Positions 44,765 to 51,220 of a stretch of 64,000 bases of DNA are shown piece by piece. Below the pieces are notes generated by a model. That model made no database searches, was not told the origin of the DNA, and worked only from the letters and a program-made list of their open reading frames with translations. The translations under genes and the position numbers were made by a program. How positions within the stretch are numbered: position 1 is the stretch's first letter; every line of letters starts with the position of its first letter. The stretch is from Nocardioides sp. Root1257 (GTDB taxonomy: Bacteria; Actinomycetota; Actinomycetes; Propionibacteriales; Nocardioidaceae), in the NCBI RefSeq assembly GCF_001425175.1, contig NZ_LMDV01000011.1, forward strand, positions 139,245-203,244. The letters run 5' to 3'.

Positions 44765-46828
44765 TCAGCCCTCGTACTCGAAGTGCCAGGGTTCGGGGCG
44801 GCTGCCGCCTGCGGCCGCCCAGGACGGATGGATCCAGCCGTACGTCGGCCCGTGGTCGACCATCCAGGCGTGCTCGCTGCCCGAGAAGGTCTCGATGCCG
44901 CCGCAGAGATCGACGGCCAGCCCCAGGCCGTGCACCGACGTTCCGGGCTGCGCCGTGATCGTCGGCTTGCGGACGTGCGCGTCCTCCTGTCCCGCCCGGG
45001 ACCGGTAGGAGTCGGTGATGCACAGGGTCTCGCCGTTGTCCCGCTCGAACGCGGCGCCCATCAGCCGGTAGGCGACGGCGGCGTCGCAGCGCAGCTGCTG
45101 CGCGCCGTCGGGAGTGGCGGCACAGAGCGCGTCGCCCGGCATCTCGCCGTTCGGGTACGACGGGCGCGGCGCCTCGGGCACCTCGAGCACCTGGACAGGG
45201 TCGACGGGCACACCGTCGAGCCGGACCTCGAAGTGCAGGTGCGGGCCCGTGGTGTTGCCACGGCTGCCGACCGCGCCGACCTGCTGACCGGCGACCACGC
45301 TCTGTCCGTCGGTCACGTCGACGCGGGACAGGTGGGCGTAGAGCGTCTCGACGCCGCCGCCGTGGTCGACACGGACCAGGTTGCCCGCCCAGGAGGGGTG
45401 CTGGATGGTGACGACGCCGGGGCCGGCAGCGACGACCGGAGTCCCGATCGGTGCGGCGAAGTCCTGACCGGTGTGCTCGCCGGACGACCAGAGCTCGCCT
45501 GCGCTGCCGAAGCCGGCCGACAGCGTGTAGCTGCCCGGGGCGACCGGCAGCACGAACGGACCGTCGCCGGCCGACCCCTCGGCGTCGGAGTCTCCCCCGC
45601 AGACGCCGTACGCCGGGGGGTCGACATTCTCACCCGAAGGACTCCACGACCGGTCCTTCAGGAGGCTGGGGCGGCGGATCGCCAGCAGGGCGTGGTCGTC
45701 GACCCTGCGGACGCCGGCGGTGCCGGTCGTGGGATCGGCGACGATGGCGAGGCCGGGCCCGACGTACACGCCGGTCTCGCCGAGTCCGGCGCGGCTGCTG
45801 CCGAGCACGACGAGGTCGCCGACCTGGACGACCCGCCGCGGCACCGGGGGGAGGTCGCTGAGCTGGTCGCCGGCGCCGGCCGGGAGGGTGATCGTGCCCC
45901 ACGTGTTGGCGACCAGGCCGCCGCACGCGTAGGTCGTCGGATCGATCCCGCCGGGCACCTCGGCGAGGCCGAGGCGGTGGAACGCGTCCGACACGGCCCG
46001 GACGGCCTCGGCGGGCAGCACGGTCACCGGTCGGCCGTCGGGGAGCCGCGCGGCCGCGACGCCCCGTACGGGCCGGAAGCCGGCGACCCGCACCTGCTCC
46101 AGGCCGGGTGCGAGGTGCTCGGGATCCAGCAGGTCCCGGGCGGCCGGCGGGACGACGCCCGCCCGCGCCACCTGGTGCAGGTAGCGCTCCCAGGAGCGCA
46201 GCGCCTGCCGGTCCCGGCGCCGCTGGGCGGGGTCGGCCGCCGCGTAGCCGGACGGAGGCTGCGAGCGACGGATCGCCGAGTCGACGACCTGACCGGCCGA
46301 CCAGGTCGCCTCGACCCGCTCCAACCGGGCCTGCGCGGTCTCCCACCGCTGGCGGTCCTCCTCGGCGCGCGCGATGGCGTCGTCGAGCACCCCCTGCACG
46401 AGGTCCGCGAGCCGGCGGACGTCCTCGGCGTTCGACGCGGCCTCGGCGGCCCGGTCGACGTCGGACTGACCGCCGGAGAAGAAGTCCCCGAGGGCGTGCA
46501 GGGCGCCGCCCTTCTCGTCGGCGACCTCGTCGCCCAGCGCGGCTGCGGTCGACTCGGCCACGTCGGCGGCGTCGTTCAGGCGCTCGGCCTGTGCGCTCAG
46601 GCCCTCGACCCGGAGCCGCGAGGCCGCGTACGCCGCGGCTGCCTCGTCGACCAGCTCCTGCGCGGTGCGGCCACGCGTGCCGGCACTGTCACGGACCGCC
46701 GCCCGCTCCGCGTCCGCCGGGGCAGTCGTGAGCGGCACGAGCACGAGCACCGCCGCGACGACCAGGGCGACGACGGCCGCGACCCCGGACCCGCGCGGGT
46801 CCGGGGTGTGCTGGCTGCCGTCGGCCAT
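44765..46828 (-). CDS. Multidomain cell-wall hydrolase: NlpC/P60-like, M23 endopeptidase and M15 (VanY-type) carboxypeptidase
   Basis: 687 residues. Membrane-anchor/signal segment at about 16-36, a helical coiled-coil-like region (about 55-220), then three catalytic modules. Residues about 290-370 look NlpC/P60-like with Cys302 (YACGGLVANTW), but the usual catalytic His position reads ETGVYVG, so it may be inactive. Residues about 430-545 are an M23 peptidase with His452, Asp456, His499, His530 and His532 (HTGQDF, LYAHL, GPHLHFE). Residues about 585-687 are an M15 VanY-type domain with His633, Asp640, Glu679 and His682 (SVHGLGLAVD, EPWHFEYE). Such a combination would cut both stem peptides and cross-links. 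It lies upstream of whiG in the pilus region. Confidence 0.87.
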   Translation of the reverse strand: MADGSQHTPDPRGSGVAAVVALVVAAVLVLVPLTTAPADAERAAVRDSAGTRGRTAQELVDEAAAAYAASRLRVEGLSAQAERLNDAADVAESTAAALGDEVADEKGGALHALGDFFSGGQSDVDRAAEAASNAEDVRRLADLVQGVLDDAIARAEEDRQRWETAQARLERVEATWSAGQVVDSAIRRSQPPSGYAAADPAQRRRDRQALRSWERYLHQVARAGVVPPAARDLLDPEHLAPGLEQVRVAGFRPVRGVAAARLPDGRPVTVLPAEAVRAVSDAFHRLGLAEVPGGIDPTTYACGGLVANTWGTITLPAGAGDQLSDLPPVPRRVVQVGDLVVLGSSRAGLGETGVYVGPGLAIVADPTTGTAGVRRVDDHALLAIRRPSLLKDRSWSPSGENVDPPAYGVCGGDSDAEGSAGDGPFVLPVAPGSYTLSAGFGSAGELWSSGEHTGQDFAAPIGTPVVAAGPGVVTIQHPSWAGNLVRVDHGGGVETLYAHLSRVDVTDGQSVVAGQQVGAVGSRGNTTGPHLHFEVRLDGVPVDPVQVLEVPEAPRPSYPNGEMPGDALCAATPDGAQQLRCDAAVAYRLMGAAFERDNGETLCITDSYRSRAGQEDAHVRKPTITAQPGTSVHGLGLAVDLCGGIETFSGSEHAWMVDHGPTYGWIHPSWAAAGGSRPEPWHFEYEG

Positions 46829-46858
46829 GAGGGTCCTCGCCTGGATGATCGGTGGGCG

Positions 46859-47263
46859 TCAGTCGTCGAGGAACGCGACTTCGCGCAGCACGGCCTGTCG
46901 GCGCTCGGCCGGCACGTCGTCCGCCGGGGCCGGTGAGCCCGGCACGACGCGCAGGGCGGGCACCTCGCCCGTGTACGGCGTCGGCGCCTCCGGGACCGAC
47001 GGCAGCGGCTGTGGCGGCGCCACGCTCGACAGCCCGGGCACGGGGATGCTCGTCGGAGCTGAGCCCGCCGACGAGGTGGTCGTCGCGACCACGCGCTCCT
47101 GCGGCGCCTCGACCTCGACGGTGACCGTCTCGGTGGCCCGGCGCGTGGCCTCGAGACCGGCGCCGAAGACGGTGCGGACCACGGCCGCCATCTCGAGGAG
47201 CGTGTCTCGGGCGGGGCCCGGGGTCAGCTGGGCGGCGGTGCTGCTGTCAGCGGTCATCGTCAT
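46859..47263 (-). CDS. Hypothetical protein, Pro/Ala-rich
   Basis: 134 residues. A helical N-terminal segment (DTLLEMAAVVRTVFGAGLEATRRATETVTVEVEA) followed by a Pro/Ser/Ala-rich low-complexity region and an acidic end. AGGAGG lies 5 bases before the ATG. It sits between the TadE-like gene and the cell-wall hydrolase gene on the same strand, so it probably shares their transcript. No family recognised. Confidence 0.6.
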   Translation of the reverse strand: MTMTADSSTAAQLTPGPARDTLLEMAAVVRTVFGAGLEATRRATETVTVEVEAPQERVVATTTSSAGSAPTSIPVPGLSSVAPPQPLPSVPEAPTPYTGEVPALRVVPGSPAPADDVPAERRQAVLREVAFLDD

Positions 47264-47296
47264 GATGTCCTCCTGGAGAGGGAGTGGAGCGGCCGG

Positions 47297-47692
47297 TCAG
47301 TCGAACGGGAGAGGCGCCACGGTCAACGTGGTGCTCACGTGGATCACGCGGTCGAACGCCCCCACGTGCTTCATCAGCAGCGTCGGTGCGGTCTTCGTGC
47401 CGGTCAGCGTGACGCTGCCGTCCGGGTAGATGGTGAAGCCCTTGCTGGCCACCGTGATCCCGTGCGGCTCGGCATCGCGCTCGGCGGCCGCCAGGGCGAC
47501 GACCGCGGTCTGGCGGCTGGCCGGTCCCTGCTTGGCGATGGCGGCCGCCTGGTAGCCGGCCTGCTGGACGTCGTCGTGCGACGACATCTTGGTCAGCACC
47601 ACCGATCCGGTGTCGATCGCGAGGACCACGAGAACGAGCGCAGCGGCCGCGATCAGGCCGCGGACGCTGAAGATGCGGAGCAGTCCACGCAT
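47297..47692 (-). CDS. TadE/TadG-like pilus-region membrane protein
   Basis: 131 residues. One N-terminal membrane segment (FSVRGLIAAAALVLVVLAIDTGSVVLT) then a periplasmic/extracellular domain with repeated Ala-rich helix (QQAGYQAAAIAKQ) and a beta-rich end (GFTIYPDGSVTLTGTKTAPTLLMKHVG), reminiscent of TadE-type minor pseudopilins. Assignment is tentative. GGGGGG lies about 7 bases before the ATG. It is the first gene of a leftward group with the Pro/Ala-rich protein, the hydrolase and whiG. Confidence 0.55.
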   Translation of the reverse strand: MRGLLRIFSVRGLIAAAALVLVVLAIDTGSVVLTKMSSHDDVQQAGYQAAAIAKQGPASRQTAVVALAAAERDAEPHGITVASKGFTIYPDGSVTLTGTKTAPTLLMKHVGAFDRVIHVSTTLTVAPLPFD

Positions 47693-47748
47693 GGCCGGTC
47701 CCCCCTGGTCTCGGAGTGGTCGAGCTTCGATCTCGGAAGAAGAAGGAA

Positions 47749-47782
47749 CAGGGGGCAGTACTCACCCGAGTACTGCCCCCTG
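47749..47782 (-). terminator. Strong terminator hairpin downstream of pilin 1
   Basis: CAGGGGGCAGTACTC (47749-47763) pairs perfectly with GAGTACTGCCCCCTG (47768-47782) over 15 bases with a 4-base loop. Read leftward it is followed by a T-rich tail (TTCCTTCTTCTTCC), as expected for factor-independent termination of the pilin 1 transcript. Two more G-run hairpin-like sequences (GAGTACTG at 47804 and CAGCGC/GCGCTG at 47825-47842) lie between it and the pilin. Confidence 0.75.
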
Positions 47783-47863
47783 CGGTGACGGCGGTACCCC
47801 CCCCGAGTACTGCCTGGTGGTGACAGCGCCCCCCCGAGCGCTGCCCCCCGTCCCGCGGCTGGA

Positions 47864-48286
47864 TCAGCAGCCGGCGCCCTTGGCGGCCTGGAGGCCGCCG
47901 CCGTTCTCGACGTACTTCCACTCGTTCGCGGCGGCGTTGGCGCTGGCGCCCGAGTTGTAGCCCGAGATGCAGAAGTCGCCACCCGCGGGCGTTCCGGTGA
48001 CCTTGAAGGTGGTCGAGGAGTCGTGCTTCCAGCCGGCGCCCTCGAGGATGGTCTGCGTGAAGGCGGTCGTGCTGGTGGGACCGTCGGTCGTGATCGTGGC
48101 GGCGACGGTCGCCGCGTTCTTGAGGTCGGACTTGATCGACGCGTCGACGCCCTTCTGGCGCTGGTTGAGGAACACCGGGATGGCGATCGCGGCGAGGATG
48201 CCGATGATGATGATGACGACCAGGAGCTCGATCAGGGTGAAGCCCTGGTCCGTCTCCTTCATGGACTTCTTGAGCCGAGCGAGCAT
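47864..48286 (-). CDS. Type IV pilin, major (copy 1)
   Basis: 140 residues. The prepilin leader ends at DQG followed by FTLIELLVVIIIIGILAAIAIPVF: Gly-1, Phe+1 and Glu+5 are all present, the standard type IVa prepilin peptidase site and assembly residue. The hydrophobic helix continues into a 90-residue globular domain with C-terminal cysteines (FCISGY and GAGC) that can form the D-region disulfide. The ATG at 48286 has AGGAG 8 bases upstream. It begins 213 bases after pilin 2 and has its own promoter-like element. Leader and first 65 residues are near-identical to pilin 2. Confidence 0.93.
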   Translation of the reverse strand: MLARLKKSMKETDQGFTLIELLVVIIIIGILAAIAIPVFLNQRQKGVDASIKSDLKNAATVAATITTDGPTSTTAFTQTILEGAGWKHDSSTTFKVTGTPAGGDFCISGYNSGASANAAANEWKYVENGGGLQAAKGAGC

Positions 48287-48359
48287 GACGTTTCTCCTGT
48301 GCGTTTTCGGGATCAATGTGCGCCGGCCGTGTGGCTCGAGCGCCTGACTGTCATGGAGA

Positions 48360-48387
48360 TCGTCGGTGCGGCGAAACCGCCCCTTGA
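48360..48387 (-). promoter_or_regulatory. WhiG-like promoter of pilin 1
   Basis: Read leftward: TCAAG, then 16 bases between TCAA and the 8-mer ACCGACGA (48360-48367); TCAA at 48384-48387. This matches the WhiG/sigma-28 pattern (TAAA-N15/16-GCCGATAA) at 5 of 8 positions of the -10. The sequence before it (GCTCTCAAGGGGC) is almost the same as before pilin 2. The -10 is 73 bases before the start codon. Confidence 0.65.
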
Positions 48388-48427
48388 GAGCGATCGAGAA
48401 CTTTTTTCCGCCGCCTGAAATGACACC

Positions 48428-48457
48428 GGGGTGGGCGCCCGCACGGGCACCCACCCC
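48428..48457 (-). terminator. Hairpin downstream of pilin 2
   Basis: GGGGTGGGCGCCCG (48428-48441) pairs with CGGGCACCCACCCC (48444-48457) with one mismatch and a 2-base loop, just past the pilin 2 stop. It would end or attenuate the pilin 2 transcript before pilin 1. A weak second hairpin lies at about 48471-48489. Beyond these and the pilin 1 promoter I see nothing else in the 212-base gap. Confidence 0.55.
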
Positions 48458-48498
48458 AGCTGCCTGGTGGGATCGCCGAGGTCGGCGACCCCGATGGC

Positions 48499-48999
48499 TC
48501 AGCTGAGCGTCACGGCCGGCCCCATGGTGGCCGCCGCGGTCGCGCACGAGCCGCCGGTCGGCGCCGTCGCCGTGGCCGCTCCGGGCTGCAGTCCGCCGAG
48601 CGCGGAGTCGTACCAGAAGAAGCTGGTCGTGCCGCCCGTGCCACCCGAGTTCGAGCCCTTGATGCAGTAGCCGACGGCCGGGCCGCCGGTGACCGTGACG
48701 ACGTTGCCCGAGCTCTTCTTGAACCCCGCGGTCGTCACGTTCGCCGCCGTCCAGTACGCGGTGGTCGCGTTGGCCGGCTTGCCGGTCGGGTCGTCGGTCG
48801 TGATCGTCTCGAGCACGGTCGCCGCGTTCTTGAGATCCGACTTGATCCCCGCGTCGACGCCCTTCTGGCGCTGGTTGAGGAAGACCGGGATGGCGATCGC
48901 GGCGAGGATGCCGATGATGATGATGACGACGAGGAGCTCGATCAGGGTGAAGCCCTGGTCATCCTTCTCGTCCATGGACTTCTTGAGTCGAGCAAGCAT
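48499..48999 (-). CDS. Type IV pilin, major (copy 2)
   Basis: 166 residues. Leader ends DDQG and is followed by FTLIELLVVIIIIGILAAIAIPVFLNQRQKGVDA, with Gly-1, Phe+1 and Glu+5. The C-terminal domain is longer than in copy 1 and Gly/Thr-rich, with two cysteines (YCIKG, GGSCAT) bracketing a loop. GGGGGA lies about 8 bases before the ATG at 48999. Tandem with copy 1; the two differ mainly after residue 65, so they may form pili with different surfaces or one may be a minor pilin. Confidence 0.92.
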   Translation of the reverse strand: MLARLKKSMDEKDDQGFTLIELLVVIIIIGILAAIAIPVFLNQRQKGVDAGIKSDLKNAATVLETITTDDPTGKPANATTAYWTAANVTTAGFKKSSGNVVTVTGGPAVGYCIKGSNSGGTGGTTSFFWYDSALGGLQPGAATATAPTGGSCATAAATMGPAVTLS

Positions 49000-49075
49000 C
49001 TGATTCCCCCACAGTGATTGAGCAGCCGAGCGCGATGTCGCACGGGATGTCCCGGCGCGCGCCTTGTCGACGATT

Positions 49076-49103
49076 TCTTCGGGCCCGGCGACCGGCCACT
49101 TGA
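49076..49103 (-). promoter_or_regulatory. WhiG-like promoter of pilin 2
   Basis: Read leftward: TCAA (49100-49103), 16 bases, then CCCGAAGA (49076-49083), 5 of 8 matches to GCCGATAA. TCAA is followed by GT as in three of the other four sites. It lies 76 bases before the pilin 2 start and faces away from the prepilin-operon promoter at 49132-49159. Confidence 0.6.
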
Positions 49104-49131
49104 GAGCGGGCACATCCGGAGCGACTCACCG

Positions 49132-49159
49132 TCAAGTCACGGGTGGCGCGCGCCGACAA
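49132..49159 (+). promoter_or_regulatory. WhiG-like promoter of the minor-prepilin operon
   Basis: TCAA (49132-49135), 16 bases, then GCCGACAA (49152-49159), the best -10 match in the window (7 of 8 to GCCGATAA). It is 26 bases before the ATG of the first prepilin gene, in a 186-base divergent gap shared with pilin 2. Confidence 0.7.
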
Positions 49160-49185
49160 CCTTGGCAGCCAGATCTTTCGTCGTG

Positions 49186-50481
49186 ATGGAGAGTGCTGTG
49201 AAGAGTGCCGTGGGGGACGGGCGACGTCCGGCCGACGAGGGCATGACCCTCGTCGAGGTGGTCGTCGCGATCACGCTCTTCGCGGTGATGGCCGGCTCGA
49301 TCCTCGCGCTGCTGGCAGGGGCGATCCGGCTCACCCGCGACGACCGCTTCCACATGGAGGCCTCGATCCTCGCCAGCCGCGAGCTCGAGATCACGCGGGA
49401 CGCGTTCGCCTCGGGCGTGCGCGGACCGACGACCATCGACGTGAACCAGGCGGTCAACCCGTCGCCTCTCGCGGGAGGCACCGCCGGCCAGCCGCTGGTC
49501 GTGGACAACGTCCCCTACACCGTGACGCGTACGGCGCAGTGGTCCGAGATGGGTCAGACCGCGGCGTCGACCTGCGACGAGGGCGGGTCCATCGAGCTGG
49601 CCTACCTGCGCGTCCAGGTGGACGTGTCGTGGCCGGGGCTGGGTGACCGGCCGCCGGTGACCATGTCGACCGTCATGACCCCGCCCAAGGGCACCTACTC
49701 GGCGCTGACCGGCCACATCGGGGTCAAGGTCATCGACGCGTCGGGTGCCCCGTTCGGCGGCCGCACGGTGACGGCGACCGGTGCCTCCGGCACCTACACC
49801 GAGACGACCTCCGACGACGGCTGCGCGTTGTTCGCGTTCCTCGCGCCCGGGACCTACCAGGTGAAGGTGCAGTCGGTCGGCTACGTCAACCGCAACGGCG
49901 ACCCGGCCGGCACGGCCACCGCGCAGGTCCAGGTCGGGCAGCTGTGGCGCACCACGATCGAGTACGACCAGGCGGCGGCACTGACGGCGACCTTCACCAC
50001 CGCGAGCGGCTACGCGCTCCCGACCACGAACGCCATCCCGATCGCGCTCGGCAACAGCGCCCTGCTCCCGTCGGGGTCGAAGAGCGTCGCCGGGTCCGGC
50101 AACACCCGGACGGTGGCCAACCTCTGGCCCTACCCCTCCGGCTACCAGGTGTGGGCCGGGTCCTGCCTCGACAACGACCCGCAGTTCACGGACCAGGACC
50201 GCGGGCTCCCGATCACGACCGACCCGGGCACCACGGTCCCGGTCAACGTCCCGCTCGGCGCCATCGACGTCCAGGGTCCCGCCAACGCGGCGATCACCGC
50301 CGTGCACGCCGCGGACTCGGCCTGCGCCTCGGGGCTGACGATCACCCTCGGCACGACCGCCGCGAGCGGCAAGCTGAAGACCAGCGTCCCGTTCGGCACC
50401 TGGACGATCAAGTCCGGCACCAAGACGGCGAGCGTGACCGTCGCCAGCGGCGACAGCCCGCGATCGGTGAACCTGCCATGA
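49186..50481 (+). CDS. Prepilin-like protein with long Ig/carboxypeptidase-regulatory-like C-terminal domains
   Basis: 431 residues from the ATG. The leader ends DEG before MTLVEVVVAITLFAVMAGSILALLAGAIRL, so residue +5 is Glu and a type IV prepilin site is present. The N-terminal module (to about 190) resembles PilV/PilW-type minor prepilins. A carboxypeptidase-regulatory-like or Ig-type repeat follows (about 175-260; GHIGVKVIDASGAPFGGRTVTATGASGTYTETTSDDGCALFAFLAPGTYQVKV), then two more Thr/Gly-rich beta units to the end. A large adhesin-like minor pilin is plausible. GTG codons at 49198 or 49207 are alternative starts; the ATG's SD is weak. ATGA overlap with the next gene. Confidence 0.75.
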   Translation: MESAVKSAVGDGRRPADEGMTLVEVVVAITLFAVMAGSILALLAGAIRLTRDDRFHMEASILASRELEITRDAFASGVRGPTTIDVNQAVNPSPLAGGTAGQPLVVDNVPYTVTRTAQWSEMGQTAASTCDEGGSIELAYLRVQVDVSWPGLGDRPPVTMSTVMTPPKGTYSALTGHIGVKVIDASGAPFGGRTVTATGASGTYTETTSDDGCALFAFLAPGTYQVKVQSVGYVNRNGDPAGTATAQVQVGQLWRTTIEYDQAAALTATFTTASGYALPTTNAIPIALGNSALLPSGSKSVAGSGNTRTVANLWPYPSGYQVWAGSCLDNDPQFTDQDRGLPITTDPGTTVPVNVPLGAIDVQGPANAAITAVHAADSACASGLTITLGTTAASGKLKTSVPFGTWTIKSGTKTASVTVASGDSPRSVNLP

Positions 50482-51212
50482 CGATCCGACCACGAGACCC
50501 CGAGGCCCGGCTGGACGACGAGGGCGGCAGCATGGCCGAGCTGGTGGTGGCCATGGGGCTCTTCGTCCTCCTCACCGTGATGCTCACCGTGACGTCCGTC
50601 CTCGGCTACCGGGTCGCGGCCAACCTCGGCAACCGCACCGACAACGCGACGCAAGGGCAGCTCGCCACCGACGCGGTGAGCAAGGTCCTGCGCACCGCGA
50701 TCCTGCCCGACCAGCTGACCGAGGTGTCGTGCGTGGACTGCGCCGACACCGCGATCGTGCAGGCGACGCGCACGCAGGTCTCCTTCTACGCCAACCTCGG
50801 CGCCACCAGCGTCGTCGGACCGAGCCTGGTCACGCTGCGGGTCGTCCAGGACCCCCGTGCGACCCAGACCTCCGGCCAGCTGGTCCAGACCTTGCAGCCG
50901 CCGACCGACCTCGGCAGTGGGAAGTACACCTTCTGCAACCCGGCCAACGCAGGCTGCGTGGTGCAGACGAGGGTGCTCGCCCGAGGTCTCGCGTGGCCTG
51001 CGGCGAACCTGCTCGCGTACTACAACTTCGCAGGCGCCCAGATCACGTCCGCCACCTTCAGCAGCGCCGACCTGGCGTCGGTGGCCAGCGTCGAGGTGAC
51101 CCTCACGGTCCAGACCGTCCAGGGCCAGACCAGGTACCCGGCGACGACCGTGGTCAAGCGGGTCCGGCTGCCCAACTCGGACATCAACGTCCTCGTCCAA
51201 CCATCGCCGTGA
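50478..51212 (+). CDS. PilW-like prepilin protein
   Basis: 244 residues. EGGSMAELVVAMGLFVLLTVMLTVTSVLGYRV is a type IV prepilin-like helix; cutting after the first Gly of the GG would put Glu at +5. The remainder is a beta-rich domain with two CVDCADT and CNPANAGC cysteine pairs, typical of PilW-like minor pilins. ATGA overlap with the previous gene and a GTGA at the next, so one operon. Confidence 0.8.
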   Translation: MTIRPRDPEARLDDEGGSMAELVVAMGLFVLLTVMLTVTSVLGYRVAANLGNRTDNATQGQLATDAVSKVLRTAILPDQLTEVSCVDCADTAIVQATRTQVSFYANLGATSVVGPSLVTLRVVQDPRATQTSGQLVQTLQPPTDLGSGKYTFCNPANAGCVVQTRVLARGLAWPAANLLAYYNFAGAQITSATFSSADLASVASVEVTLTVQTVQGQTRYPATTVVKRVRLPNSDINVLVQPSP

Positions 51213-51220
51213 GGTGGAAG

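Noticed and set aside
48401..48408. Run of six T on the + strand near pilin 1 as part of a terminator
   Set aside because: It is not preceded by a convincing hairpin, lies upstream of pilin 1 in the other direction and reads as A-run in the leftward transcript.
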